Shown here piece by piece: positions 1-8,653 of a DNA stretch of 64,000 bases. Origin of the DNA: Ligilactobacillus pabuli (GTDB lineage: Bacteria > Bacillota > Bacilli > Lactobacillales > Lactobacillaceae); NCBI RefSeq assembly GCF_022836475.1, contig NZ_BQXH01000004.1, forward strand, positions 80,938 to 144,937, given 5' to 3'. How positions within the stretch are numbered: position 1 is the stretch's first letter; each line of letters begins with the position of its first letter. The notes under the pieces are model-generated. The model was given only the letters and a program-made list of their open reading frames with translations. It made no database searches and was not told the origin of the DNA. Position numbers and translations under genes: made by a program.

Positions 1-281
1 GTCGTGCCTTCTGGGACTGAGACATACAAGTTATCGGCTTTTCTACCATACATCCCCTTGATCATCCCATTTTGGCCTTTTTTAGCTTTGAAGATCCGGT
101 GATAACGGAAATCCATTAACGTCCGTAAACCTTCATCAACTTTCAAAATAATACTGCCGCCGTGACCGCCATCGCCACCAGCGGGTCCACCATTCGGGAT
201 AAATTTTTCGCGACGGAATGCAACCATTCCATCGCCGCCTTTTCCGGCTTTAACTGTAATTTTAACTTGATCAACAAACAT
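1..281 (-). CDS. obg: GTPase Obg, N-terminal part (cut by window edge)
   Basis: N-terminal 93 or so residues of the ribosome-associated GTPase Obg, which acts in 50S subunit maturation and stress control. The frame starts at ATG 281 with SD GAAAGGTG about 10 nt upstream and runs off the window. It reads [18 protein letters not shown] and then a glycine-rich stretch ([12 protein letters not shown]), the hallmark of the Obg fold domain. The G domain lies outside the window. It is followed on the same strand by nothing visible here; uvrC lies upstream of it. Confidence 0.95.
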   Translation of the reverse strand, partial: MFVDQVKITVKAGKGGDGMVAFRREKFIPNGGPAGGDGGHGGSIILKVDEGLRTLMDFRYHRIFKAKKGQNGMIKGMYGRKADNLYVSVPEGT

Positions 282-374
282 TGTTTTTAATCACCTTTCT
301 CAGGTATCTAGAATTATTTTTTTAGATGGTACGTGTTATTTGCATTTAATCTTCGCCAACTATAGCAGTTTTTG

Positions 375-402
375 TTTTTAAAAGCAAAAAGTCTTCGGAC
401 TA
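375..402 (-). terminator. Intrinsic terminator of uvrC
   Basis: On the minus strand a short AGTC-CGAA-GACT stem with a tetraloop is followed by a T-rich run, 8 nt after the uvrC stop. Short stem, so moderate confidence. Confidence 0.55.
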
Positions 403-408
403 AATCCG

Positions 409-2178
409 CTATTTTAAGCTTAATTTAATCGTTTCTGCGACTTTATGTGAAATCCCCAGTTCTTCTAACTCAGCAACTGAAGCTTCACTAATTTTTTTCA
501 ATGACTTAAAGTTCTTCAGCAACTTGACCCGGGTCTTGGGGCCAACTCCCTGAATCGTTTCTAAACGCGACGATAAAGAATTTTTCGAATGGACCTGGCG
601 GTGGAATGTGATCGCAAAACGGTGAACTTCATCTTGGATCCGTTGCAGCAAATAAAAGCCCTCGCTCTTAGGATCTAGCCCAATTTTTTCATCATTTTCC
701 GTCATTAGATCTGCCGTTTTATGGTGTTCATTTTTAACCATCCCAGCCACGGGGATCTGCAGGCCTAATTGATTGACCAACGTCTCTTTAGCCGCATTGA
801 TCTGCACGACCCCGCCATCCATTAAAATTAAATCAGGCAGCGGTGCATGCTCTTTTAATAAACGGCTGTAACGACGGTAGATCACTTCTTGCGTACTTGC
901 ATACTCATCAGCGTTCGTCACGGTTTTAAGCTTGTATTTCCGATACTCTGTCTTATCAGGACGACCGTCTAAGAAACTCACCATCGCGGAAACTGGGTCT
1001 TGCCCCTGAATATGCGAATGGTCAAAGGATTCGATCCGGTGTCCGTGAGGCAGCCCGAGGACATCAGTGATCTCGTTCATTGCCCCTACTGTCTTACGGT
1101 CATCAAGCTCTAACAGCCGGAACTTTTCTTCCAACACTAAGCGTGAATTTTTTTGCGCCATTTCAAGCAAGTCTCTCTTTTGCCCCCGCTGTGGGGTCCG
1201 GACCGGCACGCCTAAAATTTGTGCCAAGATCTCATGCTCCATTCCTTGCGGGACTAAAATTTCTTTCGGTAAGATCCGATTTTTTTGGTTATAAAATTGC
1301 AAAATGAAAGATGCTAACTCGTTTTCCGGGGTATCAATACAAGGAAACAGGCGCTTTTCCCGTTTCATCAGGCGTGCTTGCCGGATAAAGAAGACTTGGA
1401 TCGATAACCAGCCCTTGTCCATGTAAAAAGCAAACAAATCTCTGGGTGTATTATCATTAGAAATAATCTTTTGCCGTTCGACCGTCACCTCGACATAATG
1501 GATCTGGTCTCTCAACTCTGCGGCACGTTCAAATTCCATTTTTTCTGCAGCCTTGTTCATCTGTTGCGTTAACTTGCGTTTGATCCCAGCCACATTGCCA
1601 TGCAAAAACGATTTAATTTTTTTGATCTGGGCGTCATACTCACTTTGAGGCACTTCTTTAAAGCACGCTCCCAAGCACTGTCCCATATGATAGTACAGGC
1701 ACGGTCGTTTCTGGTAACCATTACAGCGTCGTAACGGGTACACCTTTTGTAAGAGCTGCATCGTTTCGGTCGCAGCATAAACGTTCGGATATGGTCCAAA
1801 GTATGACCCGCCATCGTTTTTGACCTGACTGGCGATTTTTAAGGTTGGGTCTTTTTCATGTGTAATTTTAATATAGGGATAACCTGTGCCCCGCTTCAAC
1901 TTGATGTTGTAATAGGGTTTATGCTTTTGAATCAGGGTAATTTCCAATAAAAAAGCTTCCTTGTCAGTTGAGGTCACGATCGTTTCAAAATCGCGGATCT
2001 CGGAAACCAACTTGGCAGTTTTTCCCTCGTGAGCACTTTTAAAATATGAACGAACTCGATTCTTTAAATTCTTAGCTTTACCAACATAAATGATCTTGCT
2101 GTTGATATCTTTCATCAGATAACAACCTGGCAGATCCGGCAACAATTTCAATTTATTTTCTACGTGTTGAGTTGCCAT
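409..2178 (-). CDS. uvrC: Excinuclease ABC subunit C (UvrC)
   Basis: Nucleotide excision repair endonuclease that cuts both sides of a lesion with UvrAB. 589 residues, normal for the family. Visible parts: GIY-YIG nuclease domain at about residues 14-92 (LPGCYLMKD, IIYVGKAKNLKNRV), a UVR motif near 207-225 (KMEFERAAELRDQI) that contacts UvrB, the RNase H-like second nuclease domain around 375-540 (ESFDHSHIQGQDPVSAMV), and C-terminal helix-hairpin-helix motifs (IQGVGPKTRVKLL). The start ATG 2178 has SD GAAAGGA. It is complete and appears to be transcribed alone. Confidence 0.97.
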   Translation of the reverse strand: MATQHVENKLKLLPDLPGCYLMKDINSKIIYVGKAKNLKNRVRSYFKSAHEGKTAKLVSEIRDFETIVTSTDKEAFLLEITLIQKHKPYYNIKLKRGTGYPYIKITHEKDPTLKIASQVKNDGGSYFGPYPNVYAATETMQLLQKVYPLRRCNGYQKRPCLYYHMGQCLGACFKEVPQSEYDAQIKKIKSFLHGNVAGIKRKLTQQMNKAAEKMEFERAAELRDQIHYVEVTVERQKIISNDNTPRDLFAFYMDKGWLSIQVFFIRQARLMKREKRLFPCIDTPENELASFILQFYNQKNRILPKEILVPQGMEHEILAQILGVPVRTPQRGQKRDLLEMAQKNSRLVLEEKFRLLELDDRKTVGAMNEITDVLGLPHGHRIESFDHSHIQGQDPVSAMVSFLDGRPDKTEYRKYKLKTVTNADEYASTQEVIYRRYSRLLKEHAPLPDLILMDGGVVQINAAKETLVNQLGLQIPVAGMVKNEHHKTADLMTENDEKIGLDPKSEGFYLLQRIQDEVHRFAITFHRQVHSKNSLSSRLETIQGVGPKTRVKLLKNFKSLKKISEASVAELEELGISHKVAETIKLSLK

Positions 2179-2293
2179 CTAAACGATCCTTTCTTTATGT
2201 CATTACTCTAATTATAACGCGTTCTAGCGCCAATTCATAACAATTCAGCCGTTAGAACAAATAAATTTTTCAAAATATAATCTAGCTTTAATT

Positions 2294-2360
2294 GCACGAA
2301 CGAAAACGAGCGGCAAAAACTACGCTGCTCTGAAGCACCGCTAATTTTTACCACTCGTTT
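2294..2360. repeat. Imperfect palindrome, 60-bp hairpin (second repeat type)
   Basis: Arms AACGAGCGGCAAAAA (from about 2305) and TTTTTACCACTCGTT (to about 2360) pair with only G-U replacements around a 25-nt loop. A similar palindrome with different arm bases lies at 22837-22896. Both sit 3' of a minus-strand gene (ABC ATPase; murC). Confidence 0.6.
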
Positions 2361-2361
2361 G

Positions 2362-2467
2362 TTTTGATCTTTTCGTGAAATTTTCGGCTTAGCTTCTGAT
2401 ACCAAAAACGCATCAAAGGTCAGCTTCCGATAATGCTTGGCTCTTAAACGCCTCTCTTTGCCCTGCT
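2362..2467 (-). repeat. Degraded copy of the 125-bp covarying hairpin element
   Basis: Read on the minus strand directly after the ABC ATPase stop: GGGCAAAGAGAGGCG, GAGCCAAGCATTATCGG and a central hairpin with the loop GCGTTTTTGG. These match the element family seen at 35.7, 41.6 and 43.9 kb. The distal arm (GCCGAAAATTTCACG) no longer pairs well. Confidence 0.5.
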
Positions 2468-3202
2468 TTAGAGAACTTTAGATAAAAATTCTTGTCCCCG
2501 CTTAGTTTCTGGATGTTCAAAAACAGCTTCAGGAGTCCCGGATTCCTGAATATAACCATCGGCCATCAGCCAGATCCGGTCGGCAACTTCCCGGGCAAAG
2601 CCCATTTCGTGGGTGACAACAACCATCGTCATCCCTGATTGAGCTAAGTCTTTCATTACTTCCAAGACTTCCCCGACCATTTCAGGGTCAAGGGCTGAGG
2701 TCGGTTCGTCAAATAACATTACTTCGGGATCCATCGCTAAGGCCCGGACGATGGCGACCCGTTGTGCCTGCCCGCCAGACAAGCTAGCTGGATACTGATC
2801 TGCTTTTTCTAACAAACCTACCCGCTCCAATAATTCACGGCCCTTTTTTTCTGCTTCTTCCTGACTAATGCCCTTCACCTTAATGGGTGCAGCTGTAATA
2901 TTGCCCAGGACAGTCATATTCGGGAATAAATTAAAGTTCTGAAAAACCATCCCCATCTTTTGACGCAGCTGGTTCAATTGTTTTTCAGAGATCTCAGTCA
3001 AATTCTTTCCTTCAAAAATAATTTTACCCGCTGAAGGATGCTCTAAGACGTTCAGACACCGTAGAAAAGTACTCTTGCCGGCTCCCGATGGTCCAATCAC
3101 ACAAACAACTTCACCTTGGTTGACTACTTCATTAATATCTTTTAAAACTTCACTTTTTCCAAAAGTCTTTTTTAAATTTTGAATTTGCACTAACTCTGTC
3201 AT
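2468..3202 (-). CDS. Polar amino acid ABC transporter ATPase
   Basis: Cytosolic ATP-hydrolysing subunit of an amino acid importer of the GlnQ/ArtM family. 244 residues. Walker [10 protein letters not shown] near residue 38, Q-loop ([14 protein letters not shown]), signature LSGGQAQR, Walker [14 protein letters not shown] and switch His (VVTHEMGF) are all intact. The start ATG has SD GAAGGAG. No permease or solute-binding gene lies next to it in this window, so its membrane partner must be encoded elsewhere or has been lost; the exact substrate cannot be told. Confidence 0.92.
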   Translation of the reverse strand: MTELVQIQNLKKTFGKSEVLKDINEVVNQGEVVCVIGPSGAGKSTFLRCLNVLEHPSAGKIIFEGKNLTEISEKQLNQLRQKMGMVFQNFNLFPNMTVLGNITAAPIKVKGISQEEAEKKGRELLERVGLLEKADQYPASLSGGQAQRVAIVRALAMDPEVMLFDEPTSALDPEMVGEVLEVMKDLAQSGMTMVVVTHEMGFAREVADRIWLMADGYIQESGTPEAVFEHPETKRGQEFLSKVL

Positions 3203-3398
3203 GGGCGTTTCTCCTTCATTTTCAAGTCTGAACTTGGTCTTGCTTGAATGTTAATACAAATATTATGACATATTTCGTTTATTTATGCAATAAGAAGAAA
3301 TAAAATTCATTTTACGGGTCCTTTATGCGTTAACTAGGAGCTCTCACCGAGTTTTATACAGTATTGTTGATAAACGTTATCCAAAACCAGTTAATGAT

Positions 3399-3427
3399 TT
3401 GAAAAAACTGTCAGAAACTGCTATGCT
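3399..3427 (+). promoter_or_regulatory. Promoter of the small lysine-rich gene
   Basis: TTGAAA (3399-3404), 17-bp spacer, TATGCT (3422-3427). Its transcription start near 3434 falls inside the longest open frame (from 3430), supporting the downstream start at 3475. Confidence 0.65.
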
Positions 3428-3474
3428 TAATGGCGAAATTAAAAGTACCTAGTCACTTGAAGGAAGTGAAGCTC

Positions 3475-3618
3475 ATGAGTTTAAAAATCAACCGTCAATC
3501 AGATCTTGACGAACTATTTAGTAAATTTGCCGTTGTCCCTGGAACAGAACCTAAAAAGACCACTGAACCCCAGGACAAACAAACAGAGAAAAAAACTGAA
3601 AAACCTGCAAAAAAATGA
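3475..3618 (+). CDS. Small lysine-rich protein of unknown function
   Basis: 47 residues from ATG 3475, chosen because SD AAGGAAGTG precedes it and because the promoter at 3399-3427 would start RNA downstream of the longer start (3430). The N-terminal half (KINRQSDLDELFSKFAVVP) looks helical; the C-terminal half is a low-complexity Lys/Glu/Thr/Pro tail ending KKTEKPAKK, with net positive charge. No membrane segment. It resembles short conserved proteins of streptococci and lactobacilli (SPJ_0845-like, from memory, unverified). Function unknown. It is followed by a terminator shared with the convergent gene. Confidence 0.6.
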   Translation: MSLKINRQSDLDELFSKFAVVPGTEPKKTTEPQDKQTEKKTEKPAKK

Positions 3619-3646
3619 CTCTTCCCGCCGGAAAAGTCATTTTTTT
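3609..3646. terminator. Bidirectional terminator
   Basis: AAAAATGACT and AGTCATTTTTT arms around a 14-nt loop, with A-run and T-run on either side; lies between convergent genes (3475-3618 and the MazG-like gene). Confidence 0.85.
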
Positions 3647-3649
3647 AGT

Positions 3650-3949
3650 TTATTTTGCTGGTGAAAAACCATGCGGATAGCGTTTATTTAGGGTTTCGAT
3701 GTTATCCTTAGCAACTTCATCAAAAGGAATGTCAGCCCACTGTGCAATTTGCGAAAGATACCATAAGACATCGCCCATTTCATGAATCATTTGTTGCTGG
3801 TCAAGTTTTTTACCCTTAAAAGTATAATCCTTGATCAAATCGATCAGCTGACCGCTCTCGCCTGCTAGACCTAGTGCACAATTGGTTAAGACTTGCTCAT
3901 TACCGTAAAGCGTGCGGTTGGCCTTATCTTGGTATTCATTAAACTCCAT
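3650..3949 (-). CDS. MazG-like nucleotide pyrophosphohydrolase
   Basis: Single-domain all-alpha NTP pyrophosphatase of the MazG/dUTPase-like fold, probably hydrolysing non-canonical NTPs in the cytosol. About 99 residues. The metal-binding signature is visible as LGLAGESGQLIDLIKD and IHEMGDVLWYLSQIA (ExxE-like helix followed by ExxD). An upstream in-frame ATG at 3961 exists, but the SD GGATGGGG sits at proper distance only for ATG 3949 (MEFNEYQ). Downstream of engB on the same strand with a 46-nt gap. Substrate unknown. Confidence 0.8.
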   Translation of the reverse strand: MEFNEYQDKANRTLYGNEQVLTNCALGLAGESGQLIDLIKDYTFKGKKLDQQQMIHEMGDVLWYLSQIAQWADIPFDEVAKDNIETLNKRYPHGFSPAK

Positions 3950-4007
3950 CAAATTCCCCATCCTTTATGCATCAAAATTAAACTTCAATTGCAGCATTGC
4001 TTGAACA

Positions 4008-4595
4008 CTATGACTTGCTCTTTTTTTCGATCCAATTCCAAACTTGATCTTTACCAGTTTTATCTAAAGCTGAAAACAACACCAACTCATCGTCTGCTTG
4101 GAGTTGTAAAGTCTTTTTGATGACACTAAAAGACTGATTTCGTTTGCTCTTTTTAACCTTATCGATTTTCGTTCCCACTACTAAAACTGGTAAATGATAA
4201 AAGTGTAAGAGCTCAATCATTTGCACGTCAAGTTTTGTCGGTGCATGTCTAGCATCCACCAACGAAACAACGCCACGTAATTGTTCACGGCTAGATAAGT
4301 AAGTTTCGATCATACGCCCCCACTTATCACGTTCTTTTTGGGAAACCTTAGCGTAGCCATAACCGGGAACGTCGACGAAAAATAATTGTGACTCAATATC
4401 ATAAAAATTTAAGGTCTGCGTCTTCCCTGGCTGGCTTGATGTCCGTGCGTAACTTTTACGGTTAATTAAGCCATTGATCAGTGATGACTTACCCACGTTG
4501 GAACGTCCGACAAAAGCGATTTCTGGATACCCCTGAGATGGGTATTGGCTGGGACTGACTGCACTAATAGTCAGATCAACATTATGAACCTGCAT
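4008..4595 (-). CDS. engB: Ribosome biogenesis GTPase EngB (YsxC/YihA)
   Basis: Essential GTPase needed for 50S ribosomal subunit assembly. 195 residues, typical size. G1 [12 protein letters not shown] near residue 29, G3 DVPGYGYA, G4 TKIDK, and the family's switch region ([15 protein letters not shown]). SD AGAGAGG precedes ATG 4595. In most Bacillota clpX lies directly upstream of this gene; here rpmF with its terminator is upstream instead, so the usual clpX-engB pair is broken. Confidence 0.96.
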   Translation of the reverse strand: MQVHNVDLTISAVSPSQYPSQGYPEIAFVGRSNVGKSSLINGLINRKSYARTSSQPGKTQTLNFYDIESQLFFVDVPGYGYAKVSQKERDKWGRMIETYLSSREQLRGVVSLVDARHAPTKLDVQMIELLHFYHLPVLVVGTKIDKVKKSKRNQSFSVIKKTLQLQADDELVLFSALDKTGKDQVWNWIEKKSKS

Positions 4596-4750
4596 AAAAT
4601 ATATGCCTCTCTTTCTAAATTACCTTTAATTCTATCATACTCGTCTGGCTGCGCCAGTGCCAAAGATAAACTCTTTGCGAAATTTAACCCAGACACTGCC
4701 TCTTTGCTGCTTTTTTCATCGCGTTTTTCGCTGACAGCTTGAGCCGCTAA

Positions 4751-4790
4751 AATAAAAAAACACCCAGGATCGAATCTGATCCTCGGATGC
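4751..4790 (-). terminator. Intrinsic terminator of rpmF
   Basis: Minus strand: CATCCGAGGATC stem pairing with GATCCTGGGTG, followed by seven T. A second inverted repeat GAGGG-CCATGG-TCCCTC lies at 4808-4824 between the rpmF stop and this hairpin. Confidence 0.85.
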
Positions 4791-4847
4791 TTTAGTAAAT
4801 CACTTCGAGGGCCATGGTCCCTCCACGCGATTAATTGTTAATTTAAA

Positions 4848-5024
4848 TTACTTAACGTTGACAACTTCTTTGTCACCGTAGTAACCACAACTTGAACATA
4901 CATGGTGAGCTTGTCTTAATTCACCACAATTTGGACATGCTGTCATGCCAGGAACTTGCAGCTTGTAATTAGTACGACGAAGTCTCTTCTTAGTCTTGGA
5001 AGTTTTTCTCTTTGGTACTGCCAT
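4848..5024 (-). CDS. rpmF: 50S ribosomal protein bL32, zinc-binding form
   Basis: Structural protein of the large ribosomal subunit. 58 residues from ATG 5024 ([17 protein letters not shown]), placed by a perfect SD AAGGAGGTG; the longer frame starts with a GTG that lies inside the SD. The C-terminal zinc ribbon is complete (CPNCG and CSSCG), so this is the C+ paralogue; the zinc-independent paralogue is not in the window. It follows the DUF177 gene on the same strand, the usual pairing. Confidence 0.97.
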   Translation of the reverse strand: MAVPKRKTSKTKKRLRRTNYKLQVPGMTACPNCGELRQAHHVCSSCGYYGDKEVVNVK

Positions 5025-5101
5025 TTTTACAAGCACCTCCTTCTTTTGAATTTAAAATATTCAACAAAAAGCATTGTAACCTTTCACCACTACTTTTGCA
5101 A

Positions 5102-5653
5102 CTACTCTTCCGGGTCGTCAAAAAAATGGGCTAGTTTCTCCAAGCGTGGATCAACTTTAGGTTTAGCTTCTTCTTGTTGTTTGCTTAACTGCTCTTCGGA
5201 TAAAACTTGCCAGTTTTGCCCTGCAATCGCAGAGTTATCAGCATCTTTTTCCGCAGCGGTTAAAACCTGCATGGGAATCTGTAACAAAATGTTATCAGTT
5301 ATGACTTTTTCCAAATCAAGAACATCATCATCGAGCACGATCACCAAGTCTTTTGCTGAAAAATCAGTAAAATCGGTGCGAGTCGACTCAACGTAATTTT
5401 CACTAATTAGGAAGGAAAGCTGAACTTCGGCAGGTTCTAATGAACGAGTCGAAGGTAAAGTGAGAGTTGCCTCAACTTGCAGCTGGCTATATGCTCCCAA
5501 GCGGTCAGCCCCGATCAGGCCAGTGACCTGAACCGGTTGGACTGCTTGCAAATCAGGGCGCCTGACCCGCAAGTCTTTCTCTAAGTTTAGTGTTTCATTG
5601 ATCTGGAGTGGTTCATCACCAAGCTGTTGCAGTTGTTTATACGACCACTTCAT
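5102..5653 (-). CDS. yceD: DUF177 (YceD) family protein
   Basis: Conserved bacterial protein usually encoded just before rpmF and thought to act in 23S rRNA/large-subunit maturation; the mechanism is not established in Bacillota. 183 residues from ATG 5653 (MKWSYKQLQQ), picked because SD GGAGG sits 9 nt upstream; the longer frame from 5710 has no SD. The acidic C-terminus (LAHFFDDPEE) is typical for the family. No catalytic motif is recognisable. Confidence 0.9.
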   Translation of the reverse strand: MKWSYKQLQQLGDEPLQINETLNLEKDLRVRRPDLQAVQPVQVTGLIGADRLGAYSQLQVEATLTLPSTRSLEPAEVQLSFLISENYVESTRTDFTDFSAKDLVIVLDDDVLDLEKVITDNILLQIPMQVLTAAEKDADNSAIAGQNWQVLSEEQLSKQQEEAKPKVDPRLEKLAHFFDDPEE

Positions 5654-5728
5654 GCTATTTTCCTCCAATGCAACACGTTTGATTATACCGTGCTTGAATT
5701 TCTTTGTCAATGTATTTTCCTTGACACC

Positions 5729-6898
5729 CTAATTAAAATACAGTGGTGCCCGCTTTAGATCCTGTTCGGAACCGTTAAACAGCTGGTAAATTTTGCCTGC
5801 GCGGTAATCAACTGCGAGCTGTTTTTTCTTATCATCCTGTGAAACGCGCGAATAGATAGGAAACGGACAAGTTTTCTTAACCATGGCTAATTGTTCTCGT
5901 CCCTGCCGGTCAAAGCCTAAGAGGCGCACGTACGGCGCTTGATTGTAGTCTTTGACTTCGGCCCCAGAAATATTGAGCAAGACCGCCACGGCTAAACGCG
6001 CCAAATGAGTATAGGTAAAACGCTTGGTCTTTACTTTTTTGACCCATTGTTCAAACGTTAAGTCACCTGGCAAGCGCTGCGTTTGTTCTTGCAACCGATA
6101 CTCGATCCCCTCTGTCATCCCATAAATTTGGTGTAAGTGAGGGATTTGACTGCTTAAAAGACGGTAGCGTAGGAGTGGAAAGAAATCATCCCACGACACA
6201 AAACGCTCCGTTAACAAGTCAGTTAACGAGTCTGCGGGCAAATAAGGGGCCAAGAGTTCTTTTTTTGCTGGTGTCGCCTGCTGGTCATCCGCAAAATTTT
6301 TGCGAATGGCCGAGGCACTGGCAATTTGGGCGCCTTGGTGCAGCGTTTCATCATGGTAGCTGGTTTCTACCCGTTGAATCGGAACCAATTCCAAGGGTTC
6401 TCCCAAACGATAGTTAGCCTTGGCATAGGCTAAGCCTAACAGATCATTCGGCTGATCAACTGGATGGCCGATTTCACGCGTGATCGCCGCCTGAAAAGAA
6501 CGGGCATACGATTCATCGTACTTGTGAAACTGGCCGTGGACATGATGAACTTGGCGAGCCATCGCCTGAAAGTCATATTCCTGGTGTTCTGCGCCAAAAA
6601 CCAGGCGGGTGGCTCCAAGTGCCGCCAATAAGGAAACCGCCCCATCAGCAAATCGTTCGGCCGGCTGTACGCAGGCCAAAACTGGCAATTCAATGACCAA
6701 GTCGGCCCCATTTGAAATGGCTTGGCGGGTCCGGGTCCATTTGTCTAAACAAGCAGGCTCGCCCCGTTGCAAAAAGTTGCCGCTCATGGCGACCACGATC
6801 GTCTCACCTGGATACATCTCTTTGATCTGCTGCAGCTGATATAAGTGACCATTATGAAACGGATTATATTCAGCAACGACCCCAACTACACCTGCCAT
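5729..6898 (-). CDS. tmcAL: tRNA(Met) cytidine acetate ligase TmcAL (YlbM)
   Basis: Makes N4-acetylcytidine at the wobble position (C34) of elongator tRNA-Met using acetate and ATP. 389 residues, normal length. The N-terminal nucleotidyltransferase-like motif is GVVAEYNPFHNGH (HxGH at about residues 16-19), with ELPVLACVQPAERFADGAV further on. SD GAGGG before ATG 6898. It lies 18 nt after the methyltransferase stop on the same strand and probably ends the operon that begins at yqeG. Confidence 0.94.
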   Translation of the reverse strand: MAGVVGVVAEYNPFHNGHLYQLQQIKEMYPGETIVVAMSGNFLQRGEPACLDKWTRTRQAISNGADLVIELPVLACVQPAERFADGAVSLLAALGATRLVFGAEHQEYDFQAMARQVHHVHGQFHKYDESYARSFQAAITREIGHPVDQPNDLLGLAYAKANYRLGEPLELVPIQRVETSYHDETLHQGAQIASASAIRKNFADDQQATPAKKELLAPYLPADSLTDLLTERFVSWDDFFPLLRYRLLSSQIPHLHQIYGMTEGIEYRLQEQTQRLPGDLTFEQWVKKVKTKRFTYTHLARLAVAVLLNISGAEVKDYNQAPYVRLLGFDRQGREQLAMVKKTCPFPIYSRVSQDDKKKQLAVDYRAGKIYQLFNGSEQDLKRAPLYFN

Positions 6899-6916
6899 AC
6901 ACCTGATCCCTCATTT

Positions 6917-7654
6917 TTATTTACGACAACTAAAAAACCAGCGTGTCGTTTGTTCTGTCAGCGGACTATCCGCTAGGCCGGCAGTTAAGTCGACCTGCGT
7001 AAAGCCTGCTTTTTTTAGTAATTCAAGATAAACTTTGGCAGGATAAGTGCGCTCATAATGGTGCTCACTTAACCGTTCAAAGCCTGTTCCTGCCTGATTT
7101 TTAACAAAAAATGTTAATTCATGCTCAATGCCATGCTCCACGTCTGTCGGATAGGAATGCCACAAAAAAGCCTGGTCTTCATTTTGATAGTTATACATAT
7201 AATCTGGAAAGACCTGGTCAATTTGGTAGGTACTATGCACGTCGAATAAAAACTGTCCGCCTGTCGGCAAATGTTGCGCGACCTGCTGAAAAACAGTTCC
7301 AACTTCTGTTTGGTCAGCCAAATAACACAGCGAATCCAAACTGCTAAAGATCGTTTGATATTCACCTAATTCTGACAGATCCATCATATCTCCCTGATAC
7401 AGTGGGATAAAAACATCAGCCTCGCCAAAACGTGCACTTGCCAAACTCAACATTTCTTCCGAAAGGTCCAGTCCTTCCAGCTGATAACCTGCCTGTTTCA
7501 GCAGCAAAGTCAGCGCTCCCGAACCGCAGCCTAGATCTAAGACTTTCGCGTTAGCGTCTACTGCAACCTGTTGCTGAAAATACTTGATCCAATCTTCATA
7601 AACAATTGGGTCCATCAACTGGTCATATAACTGCGCAAAAGTGGTGTAGATCAT
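6917..7654 (-). CDS. Class I SAM-dependent methyltransferase (YqeM-like)
   Basis: Cytosolic methyltransferase of unknown substrate found in this operon throughout Bacillota. The start ATG 7654 overlaps the rsfS stop as ATGA, the usual mark of translational coupling; a longer frame from 7669 would overlap more and lacks an SD. 245 residues. SAM-binding motif I is VLDLGCGSGALTLLL (about residue 40), followed by LEGLDLSEEML (motif II) and FDVHSTYQ. No target-recognition domain is apparent. Confidence 0.85.
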   Translation of the reverse strand: MIYTTFAQLYDQLMDPIVYEDWIKYFQQQVAVDANAKVLDLGCGSGALTLLLKQAGYQLEGLDLSEEMLSLASARFGEADVFIPLYQGDMMDLSELGEYQTIFSSLDSLCYLADQTEVGTVFQQVAQHLPTGGQFLFDVHSTYQIDQVFPDYMYNYQNEDQAFLWHSYPTDVEHGIEHELTFFVKNQAGTGFERLSEHHYERTYPAKVYLELLKKAGFTQVDLTAGLADSPLTEQTTRWFFSCRK

Positions 7655-8010
7655 TGAGCAGCGATCCATTCAGTGACGTCAACTGTTGGTGCATCAGACC
7701 ACAATTTCTCCAGGTTGTAAAATTCGCGTGTTTCTTTTTGGAAGACGTGTACGATCACATCGCCTAAATCCATTAAGATCCAGTTTGAATTGTTCTTGCC
7801 TTCAACTGCACGGACATCAAAACCAGCTGCTTCAACTTGTTCTTCAATGTTGTCAGCAATCGCTTTGACCTGACGTTGTGAACCTGCTTCCATGATCACA
7901 AAATAATCAGCCAACAAACTAACTTGTTGTACATCTAAGGCCACAATATTTTCAGCCCGTTTGCTATCAGCAGCTTTGACAACTGCTTCTAATAATTCTT
8001 TATTATCCAT
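7651..8010 (-). CDS. rsfS: Ribosome silencing factor RsfS
   Basis: Binds uL14 on the 50S subunit and blocks joining with 30S when nutrients run low. 119 residues, normal. Conserved features: ALDVQQVSLLADYFVI, GSQRQVKAIAD, and WILMDLGDVIVHVFQ near the C-terminus. SD AAGGAGAC lies upstream of ATG 8010. Part of the yqeG-to-tmcAL gene string. Confidence 0.96.
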   Translation of the reverse strand: MDNKELLEAVVKAADSKRAENIVALDVQQVSLLADYFVIMEAGSQRQVKAIADNIEEQVEAAGFDVRAVEGKNNSNWILMDLGDVIVHVFQKETREFYNLEKLWSDAPTVDVTEWIAAQ

Positions 8011-8056
8011 TCTTGGTCTCCTTTAACGTGTCCATTCTTACTGTCACTACTCAACA

Positions 8057-8653
8057 TTAATTTCCAGCGACCCAAGCATTATAGGTCAAAATGGCAGTCG
8101 GATAAATTGTCCGGTTGGAACTTAGCAAATACTCTAAGGTATGCTTCGTTTCAAACGTTACTGCTGCTTTTAGATCAGCATAAGCTAAGCTGCGCGCAAT
8201 TTGCGCATCGGGAAAATCACGGCCGTCTTCCACAAAATCAGCCACATAGATGATCTGATCTAATTTAGTCATTTCTGGTGCGCCAACAGTGTGACGCACA
8301 ATGGCATTTAAAATTTCTTGATCAGTGATCTGAAGTTCATCGTGCACGATTTGTGCGCCGACTACCCCATGCCAAATGAAATTACCCCAGTTTAGCAAAT
8401 CAGGGTCTAAGTTGGCCCGTTTGATGACTGCTTTGAACTCTTCTGCACTGCGTTCTTTGGCATAATCATGACATAAAGCAGCAATGCTGGCCTTTTCAAC
8501 GGACACATCATTGAGCTGGGCCAGTTTCACGGCAGCCTGTTCAACCCGAACGACATGTTCAAAGCGGTGCTGACTTAAACTCTTTTTGACTGCCGCCAAT
8601 AAATCTTGCCGACTGCCAGCATAAAAACCTGCTGAATATTCAATTTCAGTCAC
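8057..8653 (-). CDS. yqeK: HD-domain hydrolase YqeK (Ap4A hydrolase)
   Basis: Family members symmetrically hydrolyse diadenosine tetraphosphate to ADP. 198 residues. HD metal ligands: H in QHRFEHVVRVEQ, HD in AALCHDYAKE, H in WHGVVGAQI, and D in IIYVADFVEDGR. Overlaps the 3' end of nadD by 8 bp, so it is probably translationally coupled. Same position as in other Bacillota. Confidence 0.94.
   Translation of the reverse strand: MTEIEYSAGFYAGSRQDLLAAVKKSLSQHRFEHVVRVEQAAVKLAQLNDVSVEKASIAALCHDYAKERSAEEFKAVIKRANLDPDLLNWGNFIWHGVVGAQIVHDELQITDQEILNAIVRHTVGAPEMTKLDQIIYVADFVEDGRDFPDAQIARSLAYADLKAAVTFETKHTLEYLLSSNRTIYPTAILTYNAWVAGN

Noticed and set aside
4545..4742. 65-codon plus-strand frame upstream of engB
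   Set aside because: Overlaps the engB start on the opposite strand, no SD and no recognisable motif.
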